A stretch of DNA of 64,000 nt from Poronia punctata. Its lineage: Eukaryota; Ascomycota; Sordariomycetes; Xylariales; Xylariaceae. Under the pieces are notes generated by a model. The model was not told the origin of the DNA. It worked only from the letters and a program-made list of their open reading frames with translations, and did not search any database. Positions within the stretch are counted from its first letter, which is position 1; each line of letters begins with the position of its first letter. A program made the translations under genes and the position numbers. This document shows positions 13,316-23,217 of the stretch, piece after piece. Where the stretch lies: contig MU401607.1 of assembly GCA_022579005.1 (NCBI GenBank), positions 32,706 through 96,705 of the forward strand, written 5' to 3'.

Positions 13316-13699
13316 TAGCTAGTTTAGTTGCTATATTACTTTTTAACTTAAAAATTTATAATATAATAAATTAAGTATAAAAGCAACAAGTTTACGCTTT
13401 AGTTAATATAATAGCCGGTTTAGTTACTATATTACCTTTTAACTTAAAAATTTATAGTATAATAAATTAAGTATAAAAGCAATAAGTTTACGCTTTAGTT
13501 AATATAATAGCTAGTTTAGTTACTATATTGCTTTTTAATTTAAAAATTTATAGTATAATAAATCAAGTATAAAAGTAATAAGTTTACGTTTTAGTTAATA
13601 TAATAGCTAGTTTAGTTGCTATGTTGCCTTTTAACTTAAAAATTTATAATATAATAAATTAAGTATATAAATAATAGGTTTACGCTTTAGTTAATATAA
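13316..13699 (+). repeat. 96-bp tandem repeat, 4 copies
   Basis: Four head-to-tail units start at 13,316, 13,412, 13,508 and 13,604, each exactly 96 bp (32 codons). They differ from each other almost only by C/T and G/A changes; the second unit keeps a GCCGG that the others have lost. No open frame survives. Exact unit length with transition-only divergence points to duplication followed by RIP or deamination. Confidence 0.85.
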
Positions 13700-14360
13700 T
13701 ATTAAACCTTATAATATAGCTTGCTACCTTATACTTTATAAATAAAATTGCTTTTATTAAGCAAGTAATTAACGCTATATTTAAAAAATATAATAATATA
13801 AGTTATAAAAATTATAGTAATAGCTATAATATAAATATAAATATATAAGCAACAATAAATATATAAGCAGTAGTAAATATATAAATAGCAGCAATATTAA
13901 TATTATAATTATATAAGCTATTTAGCTAAAATAAAATAACTTAATTTAAATAATTAATAATACTTTTAATAAGCTTTTAAGCACTTAAGCTAATATAAAC
14001 CTAAGCTATAAAATAAAATTTTTAGTAGTTTAAAATAATATTAAATAGCTTTTAAAAGTTTTATACTACTTTTAAAAGTTTTATATTACTTTTTAAATTT
14101 TTAAATTGCTTTAAAAAATTTTAAGCAACTTTTAAAATTTTTAAACTGCTTATTAAAAGTAAGCTGCTTTTTTTTTTAAGCAGCTTATTTAAGTTTTAAG
14201 CTACTAACAAATTAAATTGCTAAACTAATTAATAAATAAGTTAATAATTATAAAACATTAAGCGTTTAAAATAATAAATAAGTTAAGCGTTTTAAGCTTA
14301 TTAAAGCATATATTATATTATATATTTAACAAAATTAAGTTTTAATTATTTCTTTACTTT

Positions 14361-15246
14361 TTCTAAACAGTTTGTCTAGGCAAGCAAAATATTTATAAAA
14401 AATTTGCAGTTCCTAGGATCGATATTACAACCGTATAGGAGTCTTAGCAAGACCACTAGTTCCTATTACACAAAATGATTTCATATGTGCCAGCAGGGGA
14501 AATGTATGTGACTCCTGCCATCTTCAAGTCCTGTGATTAATACGCGTGAATACAAATTAAAAGATGTAGGTAATATATAAAAGAAGCCAGGTAGCCTCCT
14601 CCCCCTAGGCAAGGCCCATCTATATACTCAAGTAAGTAAACCTCTTCAAGTTTAAACAACCTTCTTTACATATCTTACAATAAGTATACATCAAGATAAA
14701 TCGAGCAAAGATGTGCTCTTATATTAAATATGTCATCATCCACCCAAGTTGCCACATGACCTTGCAGCATCGAAGAGAAGTCCTCGAGTACGGCGAGTGT
14801 TCAGAGGCAAAAAGAACCGGCACCTTTTGTAGTGATCCCAGAAAGGCCGTGGACAACAACGGCGCACCATTCCCCGACGAGCACATTTTCGCGACAGGAC
14901 CATGTTGGGGATGTGCTCTCGGTGCTCAGAGCATTATTTATCGTCCGCATCATTTCTCGGAGGGCATCGCCGCTCTTCTACGAGGGGCCCATTAAGATCA
15001 AAATGTCAAGTTCGGACCTTGCTGCATACCAGACTTTACATGACGACGCCGTGCGGCAGGAAGGAAATGGGCAAACAGTTCTTGGTGGGGGTAGCTTTAG
15101 TGAGGTAGCTATTAGAGAAGCTACAGAGTTATACAGTTGATTTGCCGAGGTCCCAACTTCCCTGTGCCGACCTCCCCTGCAACAAACCAGTCAAATAAGG
15201 ACCGTTACCGATGTCCTAGATAACAAAAGAATAGGGGTTGTCTCCA
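14361..15246. other. Island border and sequence without a supported gene
   Basis: Base composition becomes normal here. Two short overlapping open frames (14,711-14,995 and 14,832-15,140, + strand) have ordinary amino-acid composition but match no family I recognise. They overlap in different frames and show no splice signals joining them. They might be a fragment of a decayed gene; I do not call one. Confidence 0.5.
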
Positions 15247-16321
15247 TTAAACGCAAGTGCCTATTACCTCCATCCACCGATCCGGGACTTGACTCTCCGT
15301 AGCACCCTTCTTTGCGGCTTCATCTGCTAGTGTATTCCACTCTCTGGGGATTCGCCAGAATTGAACGGAGAGGCCTTCATCATGCCATCTTTCCACTTCG
15401 CCAAGTAACATTTCCCAGAGATCTTTGTTCTTGACATCCGCCTTGCCTGCTGTTCGCCAGCCGTTATTGAACCAAGTCCTGGCCCACTCGGTGGCCCCCT
15501 TGGTAACGTATTCGGAATCAGTGGCAATGACTAAGGTGTCGTAACCCTCGCCGACCCAATGCCGGAAACGAAGAGCCGCAATCACAGCGCGGAGCTCAGC
15601 TCGGTTGCTACTCTGAACGCTCGGATCACCGAACGGCCCCTTGCTCTCTAAGCGGCCAGACGCTTTATGACATGCCTGGCCGAGGTGACCAGGACCATGA
15701 ACAAACGCCCACCCGGCTCTCGGATTCGGCCTGCCGTTGTCGAGGCACGCACCATCGGTAAATATCAGGATTTTCTTGGGTTCACCAAGGTGAATATATC
15801 TATAGAACAGGGAATGTTAGTCACGAGTTAGTGTCAATAAGGGGTTCTTCGGTGAACGTCGAGTCATCTTGAAGCTATCATACCTTGTGAGCCCCCCATA
15901 GGTGGGTTTGCCCGGAAAGAGGCTAATGGGCTTGGTAGTTGGTGATGGTGGGATGAATTTCCCTGGAAAGATGCGACCAGTACCCTTTTTCCTCGGCATG
16001 TCTAAATCAAGTTGGGACATGTTCGACGCCAATCCAGGAATTGAATCATCGCCTCGAGCTGATGAAGTGCCTTGGTTGGCATTAGTACCTGCTTGGGGGC
16101 GAGATGAACGAGGAGGACCCCATCTAGCGTCGATTTCTGCTCTGTTTTGGGGGTCCAACTGCCAATACAGGGCTTCACACTCCGCCCTCAAGGCAGCATT
16201 GTCATCCTCCTCCTCTTTTAAGATGTCTTCCATGAAGCTGTAGTCCGAGCAACAGATTCCACATACAACAAGACCATGAGGACGACAGACGAGTCTTCCA
16301 TCAGGTAGCTCAAAAGGAGCA

Positions 16322-16353
<32 letters not shown>

Positions 16354-16530
16354 GCTTGAAGCGGCATCGACGAAGCTATAGTCTGAACAACATTTATAAC
16401 AGACTACACGGCCATGAGGACCACAGACGAGCCTTCCATCAGGTAGCTCGCAGGGACCTTCCTCGTCGTCACTTGAATCCGGGAGGAGAGGGATGAGCCC
16501 TTGTCCGAGATAGTATCCGAGCGGCGGCAT
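15247..16530 (-). CDS. RNase H type 1 domain protein with duplicated Cys/His N-terminal motif
   Basis: Two exons: 16,530-15,884 and 15,799-15,247. The 84-bp intron has donor GTATGA, branch TGACTAAC and acceptor CTATAG, and splicing keeps phase, giving 399 aa. Residues about 224-385 form a complete RNase H fold with all four acidic catalytic residues: D231 (F-T-D-G), E284 (R-A-E-L-R), D310 (A-T-D-S-E) and D375 (T-L-A-D-E-A). It should cleave RNA in RNA:DNA hybrids. The N-terminus has two near-identical cassettes, about residues 27-53 and 73-99, of the form L-P-D-G-R-L-V-C-x-P-H-G-x-V-V-C-x2-C-C-S-D-Y-S-F, separated by a run of 11 Asp. The Cys/His spacing suggests metal binding, but this is inference. 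Residues 120-215 look disordered and basic. Without the intron the RNase H half would lack an ATG and a start. The gene faces away from the oxidoreductase at 17,908. It is not flanked by LTRs, so I treat it as a host gene. Confidence 0.82.
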
Positions 16531-17907
16531 GGCGACGGATGTGAACCACAGGGAGAAAGTAGAGGTAGTAACGAAACTGAAAAGTGCCGCTGTATCTGGG
16601 AATTGAAATTCCTAGGCTAGACTAGCACAACTGGGTGCTCAAAGTTTTGTAGTAGCGGTGGTTGCAATCTGCAATTTGTGGATTGTAGAAGAAAAGAAGA
16701 TCAAGTTTAAGGGCAGTGCCAGATGAGATTTAAATATGCTCTAAGGGCAAACACACGCTAGGTACTAGGTACCTAGTTTAGAAAGCACCTGCACTAGATA
16801 ATCCGCTCCTGCCCATCTCAAATGATAGGAAGATGATGTTTGTTTGCACCTTCTATTCAGACTTTTGATGGCATTGTGCCGACTCCCCACTAGGTATTGA
16901 AGCTAGGCGGGGGAGGGCTAGGTTAACCCAACTATCATAGAAAGCGCGAACGTAGCGTCGTGGCAAGGGGGTCTCGTGGTGGGTCTAGTTGGGCGGTCTA
17001 CCCTTAAAGTGCACTCACGAGTCACTGACCACCAAATGTATCATGTATGCACTTTAAAGTCATAATTACCATTATCTTCAACCTCTGACATGGACAGAGC
17101 CTTTTTGGTTCCTGCTTTTACAAAGAAAGAACCCTTTCAACGGTTATAATAGGCAAGAGGCAGATCAGACTATAGCATGTACCTTTTTTTCTACAGGACT
17201 AATGAGTGAGTTGGCAATCCATGTCTCAAGGAATCAGCAGGTAAGAACTGTATGAAAGTTGATAGGACGGCGGTGTGCTTCCCCTGGTTGACTCGTTTTA
17301 CCCTATAGACACACTATATCTACCTGCCAAGCCCAACCGAAGAACATACGTGGCCGTCTTACCTAGTTGACATACGATTCTAGCACCATATGTGCAATGG
17401 ACTATTTCTTCTAGGCCAAGTCACAGGGTTTTGAAATCGCAGCAGACTAGGAAGTAAAGTTGATAGATTAATGTTATAAAACAAAACAAAACAGTCAACT
17501 CACAGTTCATCGTCGCCATGCTTGAATACCGACTTGAAGGTAAGCAGACGATGAGACTAGTCTTCTCTGGTATTAGCTTACGATCGGGACTTTCTCAAGT
17601 GGGGATCTTTACATGCATGAATCGCAATATACTTCCCTTTTCGGTCCTACGGGGGACTGCTTAGATAAGTTACTACCGCAACGAGAAACATCACGATGAA
17701 TTAATCATCAAGACGTTGTTGTCCCTTCTTCAACGTCGAGTCTACTCTAGAAACTACCTACCTTTGAGCAGAGACGAGTTTGTGTATATATACCGATAGA
17801 AGACATGCTTAAAGTTGGAAAGATGGCAACTCGCAACACCATTCATTCTCAGCTCCTTCAAACCGCCAGAATCAAGGGCATTGCCAAACGACTAGAAGTA
17901 TCATACC
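16531..17907. promoter_or_regulatory. Divergent intergenic region
   Basis: This 1.38-kb stretch lies between two divergently transcribed genes and must carry both promoters. I see no open frame of note and no unambiguous TATA box. Short GGTAC/TACCTA-type words typical of this genome's noncoding DNA recur (for example around 16,760). Confidence 0.5.
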
Positions 17908-19123
17908 ATGTCTCAACAACACGAACACGACGCCCTAGTCCTTACAGGACCTAGGACATATGAAATCCGCAGATTCCCACGAGTCCGTCCGGAAAAGGAC
18001 GAAATCACAGTCAACGTCAAATGGACGGCATCGACACCTCTCGACCTGCACCGGGCAGACGGCGGCTTGCTAGTCGAGTACCCGATGCGTCTGGGAAGTA
18101 CCGGGGCCGGCATAGTCGCCGAAGTAGGTCCCGAAGTGAAGAATTTCAAAGTCGGGGACCGGGTCTTTGGTTTCGCCCATCAACAGCCGGCGTGGAAGAC
18201 TCACCAGGAATACTCGACTGCGCCCGAATGGGTATTTGGCAAGGTGAGAAATAACCCCCCCCCCCCCCCCTCCCCTTGAAATACGACGCGATAGTGAACT
18301 TATTCAAAATACAGATCCCCGAGGGCTTTTCCTTCGAGCAAGCCGTGACATTACCAGAGAATATAGTCACAGCCTTCAACACCATAGCCACAGACCTCAA
18401 ACTACCCACTCCATGGCCCAAACCGGCAGACTACCAGCCCCCACGCGCAGACGAGCCCATCCTCATCTGGGGAGCTGCTTCGTCTGTGGGTCAGCTGACG
18501 ATCGAAGTGCTCAAGTATTACGGATACAAGCACATCGTAGCCACGGCTTCGTCTGCGCATCACGCTCACATCGAAGCGTTAGGCGCGACGGAAGTCTACG
18601 ATTATAGAAATCCTACTGTGGTGGACGATTTACTCGGAGACCACGGCACTTTCCCGCTTATTGTCGATTGTATCGGTCATCAGCAGGGAACATTGACGCC
18701 GATATCGAAGATTGCGCAGAGCGGTAGTGTGGTGGCTGTCATGTTGCCGGTTATTTTGAGGAGTGGCGCGGAGCCAGAGTATAGTATGGATGCGACGAGT
18801 GCCGTGGATTGGGCCGAGGGCGTCGAAGTTTCCGGGGTTAGAACATTTTTTTACTGGAAGGTGAGTTTCACAATTTTTTATTATTTAAAAATTGGGTTGA
18901 TGAAATGAATTCGGGCTGACTGATTGATGGGTAGAATGAAATGTTCCGCGAAAAGCTCCAAACGGAAATCATCCCGACGTTACTAGCGGAGGGTTTTGTG
19001 CGACCGAACAGATACCAGATTGTCGAGGGTGACACTCTTTTGGAGAGAGCGACGAATGGGTTGAATCTCTTGCGACAAGGTGTAAGTGGCAAGAAGTTGA
19101 TCTGGAGGGTGTCGAACGAATGA
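17908..19123 (+). CDS. ToxD-like zinc-binding alcohol dehydrogenase / enoyl reductase family (MDR)
   Basis: Three exons: 17,908-18,243, 18,315-18,860 and 18,935-19,123. Introns of 71 and 74 bp start with GTGAG and end in ACAG and GTAG. The product is 356 aa, typical for the medium-chain reductase family. Residues 1-112 form the GroES-like N-terminal domain with G-S-T-G-A-G-I-V-A-E-V-G and V-G-D-R-V-F-G-F. Residues about 161-172 give the NAD(P)H-binding loop I-L-I-W-G-A-A-S-S-V-G-Q. No cysteine cluster for zinc is seen, as in ToxD/LovC-type trans-acting enoyl reductases, so the likely role is NADPH-dependent reduction of an enoyl or quinone substrate in the cytosol. The exact substrate cannot be told and no polyketide synthase gene is nearby. 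The first intron contains an unusual run of cytosines (about 18,257-18,271). Confidence 0.85.
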
Positions 19124-20791
19124 ATGAACGAGGGGTTGGATGTATGAAAGACGTTCTCGATGGTTCTATGTTGTGTGATACGTTTCTATATCACTAGATA
19201 CCTAGTTGCACAATGTCTTCTGACTGGTTCTCTTGAAGGATGACGATGATGGTGATGCTCCCTCCTGTCTTTGCCAGACAGTCGGATGCGATGCATTAGG
19301 ATGAGTAGATATCTTACGTTTTTCTCTTCGACGTGGTCCCAATTTGATACCTACTAAGACAACATTAAAAGAATGATTTGGGATATTTTCTTTTAAAATA
19401 ACACTCACGACTGTCTGCAACTGATTTCTTGTATCCCAGATTCCCCAAAAGACTACCGTATGCGACCGCAAAGCCACACACCCAAGTCTGCAGCACCTCT
19501 TTTACCCCGCCAAAGATCGATCAATCAAATCCACCCCCACCCACCTTCACCTTCGACTCATCACCTCACGCCACCCCCTCGTCTCCTCCCCTTCGAGTCA
19601 CCGGCAACTTCCCGCTGGACGGGACGGGTAATAATAATACTCTGACACCCCACACGACGGGATGTTTCCCCGGACTATGATTTGATTGATGGCGTATGGA
19701 ATGCGGGGGGTTTTTGATCTGTCTAATGTGAGTTGTGTAGGTACTTTGTAGGTACATACCTTTCTTCCTTGAGTCCAGTACTGAATGGGGATATATGGAG
19801 AGAGGTTTGTCTTTAGGTACCTGTGGGAGTGGATAGGTGCGTGTGCGTTGACTGGGTAATGTGGTAAGTTGGAGATTATACTCGTAGGAGATGTCCAGCG
19901 TCGGATTGCTACGAGTCGAGTACTATTACCCCTATTAACGCGCTTTACTTACCTACCTACCTAACCTATTTACAGTCGTCCTGGCAACGAGAGATGTTTT
20001 CTTTTCCACTTGAAACATTTTGACTTCCCTAGAGTAAAATGTAAAATGTATTTTGTTTCTACCCGGTAGAGATATGCTTTGAGTAGGGTTGCCCGGGGGA
20101 CGCCTAGGTAGATAGATGATGTATGGGATTTTGGACGGTCCGGGTCAGGTTGGGTCATCAACACTATCTTTTCTTTCACGAGACACTCTCTCCTTGTTCG
20201 GTCGTTGTTACCGACATCCCGTATAGAATTGACCTGCCCACCGGCCGGCGATAAGGAACCCATTTGGGTAGGTTAGGTTAGTAAGTAGTAGTCTAGGACT
20301 CTAGGCAACTATCTATTATCCTAACAAAGATATATCCGTACATATCAGATACAGATCCATGACCTACCTCCAAGTGTCTCGATCGTGTCCCATCGTGGTC
20401 AACTTCGTGTAAACCCCCCTCCCCCCCCCCAAAAAACACAAACCATCAAAATTGTGTCGGAATACATACCTACTGAATCTAGGCACCCACACGTTCACCT
20501 ATGATGTCCTTATGCAGATAAAGAAGTGTAAGAACCATGCAGATAAAAAAAAAAATTGTCCTAGACAAGATTTTATCATGTAACGTAGGTATGTACCGTC
20601 CATCCGTCATGCGACCTGTATTGATAATTCCCGTCCTACGAGTAAATAGCGGGACGAGACGCATCGAGGCCGATTCCCACTTTATTAAGGCAGACAGAAG
20701 TCCAGACATGAGATAAAAGTGGAGGCCATGGTCCGGCCCTAAGTAAGTAGCGTAAAAACTAAACTACTGCAGCCCGTAAGGCAGACAAACA

Positions 20792-20829
20792 CAGAGAGAG
20801 AGAGAGAGATAGAGAGGGAGAGGGAGAGA
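20792..20829. repeat. (AG)n-rich microsatellite
   Basis: A GAGA tract with interruptions (GATA, GGGA). The same purine bias continues at 20,880-20,905. Confidence 0.85.
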
Positions 20830-21024
20830 AATGGGGCGCGAACTAACCTAGGGGCTAGGTAGTCTAGACAGGGGAAGGAAGAGAGAGAGGGAGGGAGGGA
20901 GGGAGTCATAATGGGGATCATATGTAATGTACAATAGCGGGGAAAAGACAAGAGGAAGAGCCTAGGAAAGAGGATTTTTAATGACTTGCATTTAATTGAT
21001 TTGTTTTGTATGTGCAGTATGTAG

Positions 21025-21060
21025 GTATGTATGTATGTATGTATGTATGTATGTGTATGT
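21025..21060. repeat. (GTAT)n microsatellite
   Basis: About eight GTAT/TATG units. They create a spurious Thr/Tyr/His-rich reading frame on the - strand. Confidence 0.9.
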
Positions 21061-21651
21061 TTATTCAATCGAGTGTCAGTAGGACTAATTGACCTTGAAC
21101 AGAGAAAAGAGGAGAAAAAGACGAGGAAGAGAGAGAGAGAGTGTGTGTGTGTTCAAGAAAACTGTCTCTGTGTATCTAACTTTTAGATATAACTCCTCTA
21201 TCACATCCATGTGTTGCGCATTCAATAGAACTATCACCTTGGCTTTCTTTCTTCCTCTCTCTCGAAAGATCCCCAGATAGATAGAGAGATAGATCGAACT
21301 CTAAACCCCTCCCCCTCCCCAGGCAACAATCGAACCAAATATCAATCATATCTTTATCTGATGTGCATACATGCATACTTGTAAAATATCGGCAGACATT
21401 TAGTCCAATAATCTTCTCCAATTCTTTTTCTTGGTTGCCTAGGGTACTACAAAGTCACCACCACCACCATCAAGTTTTTCGATCAAATCAACTGATCCGC
21501 GCCGTTACCCCGCGGCGATCTTGGCGGGGTGGTAGTTGCCTGGTAGGTTGGATGGTTTATCTAAGTATTTTGTGGCGTTACGCAACAGAGAGATGGAGGG
21601 GAGAAGAAGGGAGAAGGAGGGAAATTATGACTAGGACTTTCACCGAGAACG

Positions 21652-21676
21652 GCGTGGTGTGGTGTGGTGTGGTGTG
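21652..21676. repeat. (GGTGT)n minisatellite
   Basis: About five copies of GGTGT in tandem. Confidence 0.85.
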
Positions 21677-22164
21677 ATGGATTTCTATTCTAGTAAAGTG
21701 ACTAGAATGAGGAATAAACTACTGCCAACCCGAGTTCAACTAGCTAAGGAGAATGGACATCGTTTTTGTGACGTTCGTAGTAGAAGCTGTTGTCGTAGGA
21801 CAAGTAGTGTCCCAATGGTAAACTAGTAGATAGACTGTGCAATGGAAACATTCACTTGTATGAAGCGGTGATCAAATTTATGTGTTTTGAAAATGTTTAT
21901 TGGATATGTTCCAAAAATCAACGTTGCTAGTACATCCAATATCCTTTATAGCACACAAAATGGAAATATCGATACAAAAGTGCCCCAATTCCAAACGCTG
22001 ACCGGTCCTGTTCCTTTCTTTACATGGTATCGTCTAGTATAACACGCCCGCTATAAACCCTCCAAAAAACTTAAATAAACTGTTCCTCGCCATGATTCAA
22101 AAACGCCCAGATTTGATCCGATAGATAACAAACAAAGGAAATATGGTTTTGGTAAGGAATGTGT

Positions 22165-23217
22165 TTACGATAGATAACGTAGCGAGTCTCGTGTTGAGCC
22201 GTAGCTGACGGTGCTGCTGCGCCGGGGAGCGAATCGCTCCTTGAGGCGCTGCTGCTGAGCTTCTTCCTCGCGCCTCTTCTCAGCCTCTAGCGCCTTTCTC
22301 CGCCGACGCTCGGCCTTCTCCTCGTCATGTCGCACACGATCGGTAAGTGTCTGGGCAGGAGCTAGCGATACCGAGCCGCGGCGGTAGCTGGAGGAGACTG
22401 GTACTTGGGGAGCCGACCGGTTCTGGATAGCTGCGTTCTGTCGGGCGATCTCGGCCTCTTTCTTGGAGAGCCGGAACTGGTCGCCATGGGGAAGGTCCGA
22501 TGTCCGACGACGGTGTCGCTCGTCATCGTGGCTGTCGCGTGAGCTGGTCTTGGATGAGGAACCGTGGCGGCTGTGTCTCTTGGGCTTCTCATTTATAATC
22601 TCGACGGTGACTTTGGGGCCAGAGTGTGAAGAGCTGGGGCGGTCTCGCCTGTCATGGTCGTATGTGTCGTGGTACAGTTCGGAAGATGGGCTTGGGGGGA
22701 TGCTGTGGTGGTAATGGGGCGATAGTGGTGAGGAGCTCAGGTAGCTGCTGCGGTCACCGCTGCGTTGTCTCTCGTGCCGCACCGAGTTTCTCCGGTCGAC
22801 GTCTAGAACTTTATGGTCGTTGATGTAGATTCCAGACCGCCGTCTGCTTGATCGCTCAGAGTCGGATGTGTAGTCGGAGTGATATGACATGGGGGGAGTG
22901 GGTGGGAATTGTCCGCGGGCGTAGGACGGTCCCCGCGCCGGGGACACCTCCCGGTACCCTGATGATACGTAGGGCATCTTGTCGTACTTTCCACACCTCT
23001 TCTCACAGTAGTGGGGGACGGATCGCGTGATTTGGCGACCGTCTGCTAGCTCTTCAGTGTAGATACGCTCGTAGCACATTGGTGAGCGGAGAGAGCTGTC
23101 GTCTAGTATATCGTTGGGTAGCTTGGGCTGAGAAACTCTGAGACGAGTTCGAATGTTTTGTGTGGGATCGAAGCGCGAGTCGAGAAACAAGTTCGGTCTA
23201 TCGCGGTTGGGCGTCAC
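22165..23217 (-). CDS. Conserved-looking disordered basic protein, function unknown
   Basis: The open frame gives about 350 aa. The first 80 residues look ordered (R-F-D-P-T-Q-N-I-R-T-R-L-R-V and Y-C-E-K-R-C-G-K-Y-D-K). The middle is rich in Ser, Arg, His, Asp and Pro and is probably disordered. Residues about 285-330 (E-E-K-A-E-R-R-R-R-K-A-L-E-A-E-K-R-R-E-E-E) form a charged helix or coiled coil. I do not recognise a named domain. The start is unresolved: the codon at 23,217-23,215 is GTG in a context (CACA-GTG-ACG) that would be ideal for an ATG, no in-frame ATG lies upstream before a stop at about 23,262, and the first internal Met is at 23,079. A split start codon across an upstream intron (acceptor CACAG just before it) is possible. 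Confidence 0.65.
   Translation of the reverse strand: MTPNRDRPNLFLDSRFDPTQNIRTRLRVSQPKLPNDILDDSSLRSPMCYERIYTEELADGRQITRSVPHYCEKRCGKYDKMPYVSSGYREVSPARGPSYARGQFPPTPPMSYHSDYTSDSERSSRRRSGIYINDHKVLDVDRRNSVRHERQRSGDRSSYLSSSPLSPHYHHSIPPSPSSELYHDTYDHDRRDRPSSSHSGPKVTVEIINEKPKRHSRHGSSSKTSSRDSHDDERHRRRTSDLPHGDQFRLSKKEAEIARQNAAIQNRSAPQVPVSSSYRRGSVSLAPAQTLTDRVRHDEEKAERRRRKALEAEKRREEEAQQQRLKERFAPRRSSTVSYGSTRDSLRYLS

Larger units (their letters stand above)
1..14360. repeat. AT-rich RIP island 1 (degraded transposons)
   Basis: This is an extremely AT-rich block with stops in all frames and no intact gene. The remaining G and C sit mostly in GpC steps (AGCT, GCTT, AGCA), while other CpA/TpG is almost gone, as expected after heavy RIP. 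The left part (about 1 to 5,600) holds ordered remnants of a Ty3/gypsy polyprotein on the + strand, listed separately. Positions 5,700-6,480 are less degraded and pyrimidine-rich on this strand, and are followed by A-rich tracts near 6,510-6,565. From 6,600 to 14,300 I find no recognisable protein motif, only tandem repeats: 21 bp at 7,742, 96 bp at 13,316, roughly 18 bp near 13,840-13,895 and roughly 20-24 bp near 14,045-14,160. The island begins outside the window, and its right edge is a sharp composition change near 14,360. Confidence 0.9.
19124..22164. other. Convergent intergenic region with microsatellites
   Basis: Three kilobases lie between the 3' ends of two convergent genes. Open frames here are short, overlap on both strands and are mostly explained by simple repeats. 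Notable tracts are listed separately. The octamer TACTCGTA/TACGAGTA occurs at 19,879 and 20,637. I see no RNA gene. Confidence 0.6.

Noticed and set aside
14711..15140. Two overlapping + strand frames (94 and 102 codons) just right of island 1
   Set aside because: They overlap in different frames, match no family I know and have no joining splice signals. Noted only as a possible gene fragment.
20739..21068. 109-codon - strand frame rich in Thr, Tyr and His
   Set aside because: It is created by the GTAT and GAGA microsatellites.
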